64,000 nucleotides of DNA from Pedobacter puniceum (GCF_009674685.1 NZ_WKJI01000002.1:806001-870000), one strand, 5' to 3'. Shown: positions 44,482 through 52,507, counted from the first letter of the stretch. The notes: generated from the sequence alone by a model not told the origin. Numbers and translations: made by a program.

Positions 44482-45045
44482 TTAGTTTTGCATTTTATCT
44501 TTTATTGATTCTAGCAATCTTCCACCTTTGTAGAAATACCTCTGCCAATAAGGCTCGTTTAAATTACTAATCATAACACCCTTACTAGAAGATGCGTGGG
44601 CAAATTTGTTATCACCTATGTAAACACCAACATGGCTAATAGATTTACTTTTGATTTTAAAAAACACTAAATCACCTTCTTTAAGTTCAACCTTACTAAT
44701 AGGGTTTACCATACTGAAGATGTTTCTAGAATTATTACCAATAATGGTGTTAAAAGTTTTCTCGTACAACTGAAAAGCAAAACCAGAACAATCTACGCCT
44801 TTTTTCGTATCTCCACCTAAACGATAAGGTGTGCCTAACCAATCATATATAAATTGATACATTTTAGTGTTAGAGGTAGCAGATATAGCTACACCCATTA
44901 CTTGTGAGAAAAATTGACTCGCTAGATTATCAGGATCTGAAACTTCTTGTTTGGAGGCGCTATTTGAAGAGTTGGATTTAGAATTTTGGGCGTTACTATT
45001 TAGCGAAAAAGTGGCTAAAAGTACTAAAATCATGATTTTCTTCAT
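44482..45045 (-). CDS. Secreted NlpC/P60 (C40) peptidoglycan hydrolase
   Basis: 187 residues with signal peptide (cleavage after SNAQ). The catalytic domain (about 62-180) has VDCSGFAFQLYE (nucleophile Cys), ISHVGVYIGDNKFAHASS (His) and a third polar residue downstream. Typical role: cleavage of peptide crosslinks or tails in cell-wall peptidoglycan. Low-complexity Ser/Asn linker after the signal peptide. It is a single gene with its own terminator. Confidence 0.92.
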   Translation of the reverse strand: MKKIMILVLLATFSLNSNAQNSKSNSSNSASKQEVSDPDNLASQFFSQVMGVAISATSNTKMYQFIYDWLGTPYRLGGDTKKGVDCSGFAFQLYEKTFNTIIGNNSRNIFSMVNPISKVELKEGDLVFFKIKSKSISHVGVYIGDNKFAHASSSKGVMISNLNEPYWQRYFYKGGRLLESIKDKMQN

Positions 45046-45238
45046 TCAAATATATTTTTTAGGGTTGAACGTTTGTCTCTAACGACCTTTACAAAATATT
45101 ATTTTGCAGCGTGACAAAAGTAAGCCTTATCCACTGCCCTTGCAACAATATTACTAAACTTTTAACAATTTTTAACAATAGATATGTAAAATAGTAAAAA
45201 TTACCACCTTATAGGTTTTTTATTTGTTGATATATTAA

Positions 45239-45246
45239 TAGATTTG
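45239..45246 (+). promoter_or_regulatory. -7 box for pdhA
   Basis: TAGATTTG matches TAnnTTTG, 30 bp before the start codon. The 231-bp divergent gap (45046-45276) also holds TTAACA-N4-TTAACA at 45162-45177; nothing else seen. Confidence 0.45.
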
Positions 45247-45276
45247 CTTTCCCATATTAATTAGATATAATAACGA

Positions 45277-46272
45277 ATGAGTTCAGTTGCGATAACCAAA
45301 GAAACATACCTTTACTGGTATGAATTAATGCTTCTACTAAGAAGATTCGAAGAAAAAGCAGGGCAATTATACGGACAGCAAAAAATAAGAGGTTTCTGCC
45401 ACTTATATATAGGACAAGAAGCTGTCATAGCTGGTACCATGTCTGCTACCAAAAAAGATGATAGCTTAATAACCGCTTATAGAGACCATGCTCATCCAAT
45501 TGCAAAAGGAATGTCTCCTAATGCAGCCATGGCAGAGATGTACGGAAAAGCAACAGGCTGTTCTAAAGGAAAAGGCGGTTCTATGCACTTCTTCGATAAA
45601 GAAAATAAATTCTATGGTGGTCATGGTATAGTTGGAGGTCAGATTCCACTAGGTGCTGGACTTGCATTTGCAGAAAAATATTTGGGAACAGATAATGTAA
45701 ATGTTTGCTATATGGGAGATGGCGCTGTACGTCAAGGCTCATTAAACGAGACATTTAACATGGCTATGCTATGGAAATTACCTGTAATATTTGTTGTTGA
45801 GAATAATGGTTACGCTATGGGAACTTCTGTAGCAAGAACATCTAATACTACAGATATTTATAAACTAGGTCTTGGTTACGAAATGCCTTGTGCCCCTGTT
45901 GATGGTATGGACCCTGTTGCGGTACATAACGCAATGGATGAAGCCGTTCAAAGAGCAAGAAGAGGTGAAGGACCAACTTTCTTAGAAATAAGAACATACA
46001 GATATAAAGGTCACTCTATGTCTGACCCTCAAAAATACAGAACCAAAGAAGAGGTTGAAGAATATAAAGCCAAAGACCCTATTGAAGTGGTAAAGGCTAA
46101 AATTGAAAAAGAAAAATGGGCAGATCAAGCTTGGTTTGATGAAATTGCTACAAAAATTAAAAATCAGATAGATGAAGCAGTAAAATTTGCTGAAGAGTCT
46201 CCTTGGCCAGACCCATCAGAATTGTTTACTGATGTTTACGCACAGGAAAACTATCCATTTGTTAAAGACTAA
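45277..46272 (+). CDS. pdhA: Pyruvate dehydrogenase E1 component, alpha subunit
   Basis: 331 residues, the thiamine-diphosphate-binding alpha subunit of a heterotetrameric E1. The TPP signature is GDGAVRQGSLNETFNMAMLWKLPVIFVVENN; the phosphorylation-loop-like RYKGHSMSDPQKYR and GGSMHFFDKENKFYGGHGIVGGQ are typical. The beta subunit gene (pdhB) is not adjacent. The E2 gene follows after 78 bp with a hairpin between. Confidence 0.96.
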   Translation: MSSVAITKETYLYWYELMLLLRRFEEKAGQLYGQQKIRGFCHLYIGQEAVIAGTMSATKKDDSLITAYRDHAHPIAKGMSPNAAMAEMYGKATGCSKGKGGSMHFFDKENKFYGGHGIVGGQIPLGAGLAFAEKYLGTDNVNVCYMGDGAVRQGSLNETFNMAMLWKLPVIFVVENNGYAMGTSVARTSNTTDIYKLGLGYEMPCAPVDGMDPVAVHNAMDEAVQRARRGEGPTFLEIRTYRYKGHSMSDPQKYRTKEEVEEYKAKDPIEVVKAKIEKEKWADQAWFDEIATKIKNQIDEAVKFAEESPWPDPSELFTDVYAQENYPFVKD

Positions 46273-46280
46273 GATTTTAT

Positions 46281-46313
46281 AACCGGATGTAAGAGCTTAT
46301 CCTATATCCGGTT
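46281..46313 (+). other. Intercistronic hairpin between pdhA and pdhC
   Basis: AACCGGAT / ATCCGGTT, 17-nt loop, followed by a mixed T-rich tract. It may attenuate or stabilise; not a strong terminator. Confidence 0.4.
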
Positions 46314-46350
46314 TCTATTTTTAAATAACCGTATTAATACTTAAAATATA

Positions 46351-47958
46351 ATGGCTGAAGCAATAAAAATGCCTAAAATGAGCGATACCATGACTGAAGG
46401 GGTATTAGCTAAATGGCATAAAAAAGTTGGTGATAAAATAAAAGCAGGTGATGTAGTTGCAGAAATTGAAACTGATAAAGCAACTATGGATTTTGAATCT
46501 TTCCAAGAAGGAACACTTTTATATATTGGTGTAGAGGAAGGTAATGCCGTTCCGGTTGATGCTCTTATTGCAATCATTGGTGAAGCTGGTGAAGATTATA
46601 AATCAGTATTAGAAGGTTCAGGAACTGCAAAAGCTGAAGAGCAAAAAGAAGAGGCTGCTGCACCTGTAGCCGCTGAAGAAGAAGATGTTGATGTATCTGG
46701 TATACCAGCTGCTGTTATTCGTATGCCACTTTTAAGTGATACCATGACAGAAGGTGTTATCAATAAATGGAACTTTAAAGTTGGAGACAAAGTTAAAGCT
46801 GATGATTCTTTAGCTGATGTAGAGACTGATAAAGCTACTATGGAAGTAGTAGGTTATGAAGAAGGTACTCTTCTATATATAGGTGTAGAAGAAGGTAAAG
46901 CTGCACAAGTAAATGATATTATTGCCATTGTTGGTAAAGAAGGTACAGATATACAACCTTTATTAAAAGCAGGTAAAGGTGTTGTTGCAAAGAAAGAAAA
47001 ATCGGCAGAGCCAGCTCAAGCTGCTGCTGAGGCTACAACTTCTGCTCCTGTTAAAGAGGAAGCATCATCATCAGATGATAGCAGAGTTAAAGCTTCTCCT
47101 TTAGCTAAGAAATTAGCGCAAGAGAAAGGTATTAGCCTATCAGAAATTAAAGGAAGTGCAGAAGGTGGACGTATCGTTAAAAAAGACGTAGAAGATTATA
47201 AACCAGCTGCAAAAGCAGAAGGAGCTTCAAAAGAAGCATCTGCACCGCAAGTAGTTATCCCTACTTTTGTTGGCGAAGAGAAATTTACCGAAAAACCAAT
47301 GTCGCAAATGCGTAAAGTAATTGCGAAACGTTTAGGCGAATCTTTATTCAGTGCACCACACTTCTACTTAACTATCAGTATTGATATGGATGGCGCTATG
47401 GCTGCTCGTACGCAAATTAATGCGGTAGCACCAGTTAAAGTGTCTTTCAATGATATCGTTATCAAAGCGGTAGCAGTTGCTTTAAAACAACATCCTGCTG
47501 TAAATTCTTCTTTCAGAGGAGATAAAATACGTTTTAACGAGCATACCAATATTGGTGTTGCAATGGCTGTTGAAGATGGCTTATTGGTACCAGTAGTGCG
47601 TTTTGCAGACGGCAAGAGCTTATCTCAAATTTCTGCCGAGGTTAAAGATTATGCACAAAAAGCAAAAGCTAAGAAATTACAACCATCAGACTGGGAAGGT
47701 TCTACTTTCACCGTTTCTAACTTAGGAATGTTTGGTATAGATGAATTTACATCTATCATTAACTCTCCAGACGGAGCTATTTTATCTGTTGGAGCTATAC
47801 AACAAGTTCCTGTAGTTAAAAATGGCGCTGTTGTTCCAGGAAATGTGATGAAATTAACCCTAGGTTGCGACCATAGGGTAATTGACGGAGCTACCGGAGC
47901 CGCTTTCTTACAAACTTTAAAAGGTTTATTAGAAGAGCCAATTAGATTATTGGCGTAA
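46351..47958 (+). CDS. pdhC: Dihydrolipoamide acetyltransferase (pyruvate dehydrogenase E2), two lipoyl domains
   Basis: 535 residues. Two tandem lipoyl domains (about 1-78 and 125-200) each carry the lipoylation motif ETDKATM; an Ala/Glu-rich linker separates them. A peripheral-subunit-binding domain follows (about 246-283, KASPLAKKLAQEKGISLSEIKG). The catalytic domain (about 305-535) ends in CDHRVIDGATGAAFLQ with the H-x3-D-G motif. It forms the cubic or dodecahedral core of the complex. It follows pdhA and has a strong terminator. Confidence 0.95.
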   Translation: MAEAIKMPKMSDTMTEGVLAKWHKKVGDKIKAGDVVAEIETDKATMDFESFQEGTLLYIGVEEGNAVPVDALIAIIGEAGEDYKSVLEGSGTAKAEEQKEEAAAPVAAEEEDVDVSGIPAAVIRMPLLSDTMTEGVINKWNFKVGDKVKADDSLADVETDKATMEVVGYEEGTLLYIGVEEGKAAQVNDIIAIVGKEGTDIQPLLKAGKGVVAKKEKSAEPAQAAAEATTSAPVKEEASSSDDSRVKASPLAKKLAQEKGISLSEIKGSAEGGRIVKKDVEDYKPAAKAEGASKEASAPQVVIPTFVGEEKFTEKPMSQMRKVIAKRLGESLFSAPHFYLTISIDMDGAMAARTQINAVAPVKVSFNDIVIKAVAVALKQHPAVNSSFRGDKIRFNEHTNIGVAMAVEDGLLVPVVRFADGKSLSQISAEVKDYAQKAKAKKLQPSDWEGSTFTVSNLGMFGIDEFTSIINSPDGAILSVGAIQQVPVVKNGAVVPGNVMKLTLGCDHRVIDGATGAAFLQTLKGLLEEPIRLLA

Positions 47959-47975
47959 TACTCTTAAATAGATAT

Positions 47976-48014
47976 AAAAGCCCTATTCAGCCTAAACTGG
48001 ATAGGGCTTTTTTT
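47976..48014 (+). terminator. Terminator of pdhC
   Basis: Stem AAAGCCCTAT-T-CAG / CTG-G-ATAGGGCTTT with T7. Confidence 0.9.
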
Positions 48015-48021
48015 ATGCTCC

Positions 48022-48038
48022 TTAACCAAAATTTAACA
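48022..48038 (+). promoter_or_regulatory. Pho-box-like direct repeat upstream of the sensor kinase gene
   Basis: TTAACC-N5-TTAACA, 11-bp period, starting 48 bp before the kinase start codon. It has the same form as the B. subtilis PhoP box (TTAACA direct repeats, 4-6 bp apart). A similar repeat with the same spacing precedes the PhoU-like gene. AT-rich chance cannot be excluded. Confidence 0.4.
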
Positions 48039-48069
48039 TATAGCTTTATCAAAATAATTATATTGCACT

Positions 48070-49116
48070 ATGAAATTACGCACCCTCGTATTTTTGAATG
48101 CATTGGCTGTTGGTATCTCTATAGGGATAGTAAATTATTACTTTCAGCATAGTTGGTACTATTTCAGTATCAGTATGGGGATATCTACCTGCGTAAGTTA
48201 CCTGGTGTTTTACCTCCTGATAGAAAAATATGTTTACTCTAAAATCAAAATCATTTATAAGCTTATCCACAACTTAAAATTGGGTAAAGACCTTAAAGAT
48301 GCTTTGGGTGAATATGTAAGTCCGGACCCAATAAATGACGTGGAGCAAGAAGTAAAAGAGTGGGCAAGAGATAAAAAAACAGAAATAGACGATTTAAAAA
48401 AACAGGAAAAATTTAGAAAAGAGTTTTTATCAAATATTTCTCACGAGTTTAAAACCCCGCTATTTGCTATTGAAGGTTATGTGGATGCTTTGCAGGATGG
48501 TGCTTTGGAAGACCCCGAGTTAGCTAAACAATTTTTAAATAAAGTATCTAGAAATGTTGAAAGACTTAGCTTTCTGATTAAAGATTTAAATGAAATATCT
48601 AAGCTAGAAAGTGGAGACATCCCAATCAATTACCAAAAGTTTGATATTACCATACTTATCAAAGAAGTTATGGAAGCGTTAGAGCTAAAAGCTCAGAAAT
48701 ATCATATTAGCTTAACTTTTAAAGAAAAATATCAGCAACCCACATTTGTAAACGCAGATAGAGAAAAAATTAGGCAAGTTTTAGTGAATTTGATAGACAA
48801 CTCTTTTAAATATGGTAAAGAATATGGGAACACCTCTATCACCATATTTGAGATGCATGAGCAAATTTTAATAGAAATTACTGATAATGGAATTGGTATT
48901 GAAGAGAAATACCTACCACGTTTATTTGAAAGATTTTACAGAACAGACTCAAGCAGATCAAGACAAATTGGTGGTTCTGGTTTAGGTTTAGCTATTGTAA
49001 AACATATTGTAGAAGCACATAACCAAACCATACATGTAAGAAGTACTACGGGCTTAGGTTCTACCTTTGGTTTTACCTTAGAAAGAGCCAAAGATTCTTT
49101 GTTAGCTTTCCCATAA
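48070..49116 (+). CDS. Sensor histidine kinase, PhoR-like
   Basis: 348 residues. Two hydrophobic segments near the N-terminus (about 5-25 and 32-52) with almost no periplasmic loop. Kinase core: H-box FLSNISHEFKTPLFAIEGYVDALQDG, N-box VLVNLIDNSFKYGKE, G1 ITDNGIGIEEKYLPRLFERFYRTD, G2 IGGSGLGLAIVKHIVEAH. The lack of a sensory domain and the neighbourhood (PhoU-like, PiT) suggest phosphate sensing by PhoR-type signalling, by inference. No response regulator gene is adjacent. Confidence 0.85.
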   Translation: MKLRTLVFLNALAVGISIGIVNYYFQHSWYYFSISMGISTCVSYLVFYLLIEKYVYSKIKIIYKLIHNLKLGKDLKDALGEYVSPDPINDVEQEVKEWARDKKTEIDDLKKQEKFRKEFLSNISHEFKTPLFAIEGYVDALQDGALEDPELAKQFLNKVSRNVERLSFLIKDLNEISKLESGDIPINYQKFDITILIKEVMEALELKAQKYHISLTFKEKYQQPTFVNADREKIRQVLVNLIDNSFKYGKEYGNTSITIFEMHEQILIEITDNGIGIEEKYLPRLFERFYRTDSSRSRQIGGSGLGLAIVKHIVEAHNQTIHVRSTTGLGSTFGFTLERAKDSLLAFP

Positions 49117-49142
49117 ATCAATGTTAAGTGATAAACTAAAAA

Positions 49143-49176
49143 TTAACAATTACTTAACATTGGGATGTTAGCTTTG
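49143..49176 (+). promoter_or_regulatory. Pho-box-like repeat and -7 box for the PhoU-like/PiT operon
   Basis: TTAACA-N5-TTAACA (49143-49159), then TAGCTTTG (49169-49176) matching TAnnTTTG, then the start codon 22 bp later. The repeats sit where the -33 element would be, as expected for an activator-dependent promoter. The right half-site also pairs with 49120-49129 as a 10-bp inverted repeat. Confidence 0.5.
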
Positions 49177-49198
49177 TAGTCTAAAGCTAATACAAGAA

Positions 49199-49837
49199 AT
49201 GAACAATATTTTTTCTTATTTCATTCCTAAAGACAGAAAGTTTTTCCCTCTTTTCGAAAAAGCAAGTGCAAACCTTATAGAAATGGCTAACCAACTGGAA
49301 GGCCTAGTAAACTCTCCGGAGGCATCAAGAGAGCCTTATTACAAAAGCATAGAAAATCTTGAGCATAAAGGCGATGAAATTACTCACCAAATTTATTTAG
49401 AGTTAAGTAAAACCTTTATCACTCCTTTTGATAGAGAGGATATCCATGCTTTAGCTTCTGCTTTAGATGATATTGCAGATTATATCCATGGTTCTGCTAA
49501 CAGAATGTTATTGTATAACGTTACAGAAATGACAGAGCCTATTAAGAAATTAGCTGATTTAGTAAAACAAGGTTGTGTGGATGTAGAAAAAGCAGTTAAA
49601 GAGCTTAAGAATTTAAAAAACATCCGTGTGATTACTGATTCTTGCGTAAGAATTAACAGCATAGAAAACCAAGCAGATTACGTTTTTGATAAAGCAGTAG
49701 GAGATCTTTTTGATTATGAGGATGATGCTAAAACCATCATTAAATACAAAGAGGTTTTATCGGCATTAGAAACCGCAACAGATATGTGCGAGGATGTAGC
49801 TAATGTATTAGAATCTATATTGGTTAAAAACGCATAA
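49199..49837 (+). CDS. PhoU-like DUF47 protein
   Basis: 212-residue all-helical protein of the DUF47/PhoU-like family: FFPLFEKASANLIEMANQLEGL, IENLEHKGDEITHQIYLELSKTFITPFDREDIHALASALDDIADYIHGSA, then the second helical bundle with ENQADYVFDKAV. Such proteins form metal-bound helical bundles and are routinely encoded before PiT-type phosphate transporters, whose activity they may regulate. 28 bp separate it from the transporter gene. Confidence 0.93.
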   Translation: MNNIFSYFIPKDRKFFPLFEKASANLIEMANQLEGLVNSPEASREPYYKSIENLEHKGDEITHQIYLELSKTFITPFDREDIHALASALDDIADYIHGSANRMLLYNVTEMTEPIKKLADLVKQGCVDVEKAVKELKNLKNIRVITDSCVRINSIENQADYVFDKAVGDLFDYEDDAKTIIKYKEVLSALETATDMCEDVANVLESILVKNA

Positions 49838-49865
49838 GTTTATTTATTCTTAAACAAATCCCTTA

Positions 49866-50876
49866 ATGGTAACTACACTTCTTGTTATTGTTATTATAAT
49901 GGCAATCGTTTTTGACTACATCAATGGTTTCCATGATGCAGCAAACTCTATTGCTACTATAGTTTCAACCAAGGTACTAACACCTTTTCAGGCTGTACTT
50001 TGGGCGGCAACTTTTAATTTTGCTGCATATTTTTACTTTACAGATCATAAAGTAGCCAATACCATAGCTAAAACAGTTGTAGAAGACTATATAACGCTAG
50101 AGGTTATTTTAGCAGGTCTTTCTGCCGCAATAGGTTGGAATTTGTTAACCTGGTATTACGGTATCCCTTCCAGTTCATCTCATACCCTTATTGGTGGCTT
50201 TGCTGGTGCTGGTATTGCACACTCTTTAATTTTAGGAGATGGTTTCTTACAAGCCATTAACATATCTCCGATTTTAAAAACGGTTTCTTTTATTGTGTTG
50301 GCTCCACTTATAGGTGCAACTATATCAATCATCATTACATTAATCATTATTAACATAGCTCGTTATGCCAGACCTGCAACTGCAGAAAGATGGTTTAAAA
50401 GGCTTCAGTTGTTATCATCAGCAGCATTAAGTTTTGCCCATGGTGGTAATGATGCCCAAAAAGTTATGGGTATTATTTATGTGTCTTTAGTTGCAAGTAG
50501 CGTTTTACAAAACGGAGATACCATGCCAGAATGGATTCCGATAGTATGTTACGCTGCTATAGCTTTAGGTACCATGAGTGGTGGTTGGAAGATTGTAAAA
50601 ACTATGGGTACAAAAATTACCAAAGTTAACGCTTTAGAAGGTGTAAGTGCAGAAACAGCCGGTGCTTTAACTTTAGGTATTACTGAGCATTTTGGTATCC
50701 CGGTATCTACTACCCACACCATTACAGGTTCTATTATTGGTGTAGGTATCACTAAAAGTTTCTCTGCTGTAAAATGGGGAGTTACTTATAGCTTAATATG
50801 GGCTTGGGTTTTAACAATTCCTGTATCAGCAACTTTGGCTGGCTTAGTTTATGCCATTATCCATTACATATTTTAA
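49866..50876 (+). CDS. Inorganic phosphate transporter, PiT family
   Basis: 336-residue integral membrane protein with about ten hydrophobic segments. Signature repeats: DYINGFHDAANSIATIVSTKVLTP near the N-terminus and AHGGNDAQKVMGIIYV in the second half (both with the G-x-N/H-D-A pattern), plus PVSTTHTITGSIIGVG. Low-affinity Pi/cation symport. Co-transcribed with the DUF47 gene. Strong terminator follows. Confidence 0.95.
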   Translation: MVTTLLVIVIIMAIVFDYINGFHDAANSIATIVSTKVLTPFQAVLWAATFNFAAYFYFTDHKVANTIAKTVVEDYITLEVILAGLSAAIGWNLLTWYYGIPSSSSHTLIGGFAGAGIAHSLILGDGFLQAINISPILKTVSFIVLAPLIGATISIIITLIIINIARYARPATAERWFKRLQLLSSAALSFAHGGNDAQKVMGIIYVSLVASSVLQNGDTMPEWIPIVCYAAIALGTMSGGWKIVKTMGTKITKVNALEGVSAETAGALTLGITEHFGIPVSTTHTITGSIIGVGITKSFSAVKWGVTYSLIWAWVLTIPVSATLAGLVYAIIHYIF

Positions 50877-50899
50877 TAAGCATATTTTCTAAATATTAG

Positions 50900-50935
50900 A
50901 AAGGGAAGCAATTTTAGATTTGCTTCCCTTTTTTT
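50900..50935 (+). terminator. Terminator of the phosphate transporter operon
   Basis: Stem AAAGGGAAGCAA / TTGCTTCCCTTT, 7-nt loop, then T7. It marks the left edge of the accessory island. Confidence 0.9.
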
Positions 50936-51017
50936 GTGGCTTTACATATTTGATGATTAAAAGCTTTCCGCTCATAAGATTGATTAAGCCTTCTGCCTTT
51001 AGCCTTCTGCTTTAGGC

Positions 51018-51119
51018 TTTCTCCGTACCATGTTCGAGACTTGTTCGGGAAATGGCCCCATTTTTCCGAAGGTGTCACAAAGAAGCTCAGGAGAAGCCTC
51101 GAAGGAAGTATGGAGAAAA
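51018..51119. repeat. Structured palindromic element
   Basis: Imperfect inverted repeat: left arm starts TTTCTCCGTACCATGTTCGAG, right arm ends CTCGAAGGAAGTATGGAGAAA. A nested stem TTCGGGAAATGG / CCATTTTTCCGAA forms the tip. It resembles a REP-type or decayed mobile palindrome. No adjacent transposase. Confidence 0.5.
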
Positions 51120-51127
51120 CGTGGATA

Positions 51128-51141
51128 AAAGGTGGGGTATA
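51128..51141 (+). repeat. Left 14-bp inverted repeat of the island
   Basis: AAAGGTGGGGTATA; perfect reverse complement of 53959-53972. The two copies enclose 2.8 kb holding all the accessory genes. Confidence 0.45.
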
Positions 51142-51421
51142 GGTGGGCTATACGTGGACTTGTATTAAGAAAATTTTGGATTTTAAATTATTTGTTTACT
51201 TTAGGTTAATCAAACCTAGTGAAAATAGTTATAAATACAAATCATCACCATTAATATTTTGAAAACATAACGTAATAAAACTACCTAAACTTCTTATAAT
51301 TACTATTTTACTTACTTTTAACATTAGCTTAAGTTGGGGGCAATGCGCTTTTATTTCTATTTCATGCAATGGATGACAGGAAGTCTAAGAAAGTTAAAAA
51401 CAGGGATAATGATTTAGTAAC

Positions 51422-51461
51422 CAAACACAAGTATTCAACACACTGTGCTCAGGCTGCAAAC
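51422..51461 (+). repeat. Fragment of the dispersed repeat (3' half)
   Basis: CACAAGTATTCAACACAC...AGGCTGCA aligns with CACAAGTATCCAGTACAC...AGGCTACA in copy 3 and its counterpart in copy 4. Here it lies in a short open frame reading THKYSTHCAQAANY-like residues. Confidence 0.45.
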
Positions 51462-51670
51462 TATTGTACTGGTAAAATATAGTTATACACCTTTTTGTGG
51501 ACATTACTCAAATCTACCAAGTAAATAACCTAAAACATTTGTAAGAAAATATAGTAAAATATCATCATATAGGATAAACAGAAATAATATTATTCAGTAG
51601 GTAGTCGCGAAATGCGACCACTTCAAAGTGGGAAATAAATATGACAAAAGATAAAATACTTGTGAGTATC

Positions 51671-51730
51671 CTCAATGGCGCAATAATGATGACCAGGGCA
51701 AGCGGGCAAAGGCTTCTTGTGCCAGATAAG
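51671..51730 (+). repeat. Dispersed repeat, copy 1 (5' half only)
   Basis: Starts CTCAATGGCGCAATAATGATG and continues to GGCTTCTTGTGCCAGATAAG. It falls within a 39-codon open frame (51641-51760, ATG to TAA) whose reality is doubtful because later copies shift this frame. Ends 45 bp before the first small membrane-protein gene. Confidence 0.7.
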
Positions 51731-51774
51731 AGAAAGTTTAAGGCTTACACTAGATTGTAATTATATAAGTAATT

Positions 51775-51963
51775 ATGAATATTAAGCTAATGCTAGTTTT
51801 TTTGTTGTTTTTTATTGTGAGGTTAATTATTATGTTTAAACATAAATTCTATCATTATTCCACTAATGATATGTTATTTGCTACCAAATTTAAAATTTTT
51901 TTATCTGGATTATTAGCAAGTCTAATTGGGGTTTATGGATTGTTTAAGCTTTTTATTGAGTAA
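51775..51963 (+). CDS. Small membrane protein, paralogue A
   Basis: 62 residues: hydrophobic segment 4-22, a short polar stretch (HKFYHYSTNDMLFATKF), second hydrophobic segment 39-60 (FLSGLLASLIGVYGLFKLF). No family recognised. The next gene, 12 bp downstream, is clearly related: about 19 of 48 aligned positions identical, including FLSGL and GLF. Small two-helix proteins like these are often immunity partners of polymorphic or contact-dependent toxins in Bacteroidota. That is an inference; no toxin gene is present. Confidence 0.6.
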   Translation: MNIKLMLVFLLFFIVRLIIMFKHKFYHYSTNDMLFATKFKIFLSGLLASLIGVYGLFKLFIE

Positions 51964-51975
51964 GAAATTTTTTTT

Positions 51976-52155
51976 GTGAAATCAAGTTTTATTATTTGTG
52001 TTGTTTTCTTGATTATTGGAATAATAATAATGTGGAATAATAGATGTTTTTATTTACGTAGTAATACAATGTTACTTCCAACAGAATTAAAATTGTTTCT
52101 AAGCGGCTTGGTTTTAAGCGTACTTGGATTGTGGGGCTTATTTACTATTGTTTAA
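51976..52155 (+). CDS. Small membrane protein, paralogue B (GTG start)
   Basis: 59 residues beginning with GTG (GTG-AAA-TCA-AGT), so easily overlooked. Hydrophobic segments at about 4-20 and 40-58 (LKLFLSGLVLSVLGLWGLF). The middle SNTMLLPTELKLFLSGL matches TNDMLFATKFKIFLSGL of paralogue A. It starts 12 bp after A's stop, so the pair is a tandem duplication and probably co-transcribed. No ATG is available before codon 19. Confidence 0.6.
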   Translation: MKSSFIICVVFLIIGIIIMWNNRCFYLRSNTMLLPTELKLFLSGLVLSVLGLWGLFTIV

Positions 52156-52164
52156 TAACTCCCT

Positions 52165-52221
52165 AAAATGGCGCAAGAATGATGACCAAGCCAAGCGGGC
52201 AAAGGCTTCTTGTGCCAGATA
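52165..52221 (+). repeat. Dispersed repeat, copy 2 (5' half only)
   Basis: AAAATGGCGCAAGAATGATGACC, AAGCCAAGCGGGCAAAGGCTTCTTGTGCCAGAT. Folds as GGCGCAAG / CTTGTGCC with an inner AAGCC / GGCTT stem and a bulge. It starts 10 bp after paralogue B and is followed within 8 bp by copy 3. Confidence 0.7.
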
Positions 52222-52228
52222 GAAGCCC

Positions 52229-52386
52229 CTCAATAGCGCAAGAATGATGACCAAGGCAAGCGAGCAAAGGCTTCTTGTGCCTTATAAAGCAGAAACTTTG
52301 ACTATACACTAAATTAAAGAAACTACAAGGCACAAGTATCCAGTACACAGGCTTAGGCTACATAATTGATCCATCTGCGGGGATAA
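52229..52386 (+). repeat. Dispersed repeat, copy 3 (full length)
   Basis: About 158 bp and about 80 percent alike to copy 4 by eye. After the shared 5' half it contains a perfect 10-bp inverted repeat, CTTGTGCCTT (52274-52283) and AAGGCACAAG (52327-52336), then CACAAGTATCCAGTACACAGGC. No open reading frame is conserved between copies. Confidence 0.7.
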
Positions 52387-52481
52387 TGGTTTTGCAATTA
52401 ATGCCATTTCTACACAAATTTTTCAAACCGTTGTGGTGCATTTTGACCGACTGAAAATAATCTTACGAAAATTAGGAAAAT

Positions 52482-52503
52482 GTTATCTTTTGAGATAACT
52501 TTG
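52482..52503 (+). promoter_or_regulatory. Operator and promoter of the toxin-antitoxin operon
   Basis: Inverted repeat GTTATC-N6-GATAAC (52482-52499) overlaps a -7 box TAACTTTG (52496-52503, TAnnTTTG). The toxin ATG is 4 bp after the box, so the mRNA would be leaderless or nearly so. A palindrome over the -7 box is what an autoregulating antitoxin would use. Confidence 0.6.
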
Positions 52504-52507
52504 TCAA

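Larger units (their letters stand above)
50937..51774. other. Gene-poor left part of the accessory island
   Basis: About 840 bp with no gene I can support. It contains a 14-bp near-tandem repeat around GCCTTCTGCCTTTA (50993-51019), a structured palindrome (51018-51119), the left 14-bp terminal repeat (51128-51141), a relic signal-peptide-like frame (about 51269-51355) and copies of the dispersed repeat. Two adjacent small hairpins lie at 51607-51631 (GTCGC/GCGAC, then CCACT/AGTGG). Confidence 0.6.

Noticed and set aside
51641-51760. 39-codon frame over repeat copy 1 as a gene
   Set aside because: The frame is not maintained in copies 2-4, so the repeat is probably noncoding or a decayed coding remnant.
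52163-52348. 61-codon open frame on the minus strand across repeat copies 2 and 3
   Set aside because: It only translates the repeat, is not conserved in copy 4, and has no start signals.
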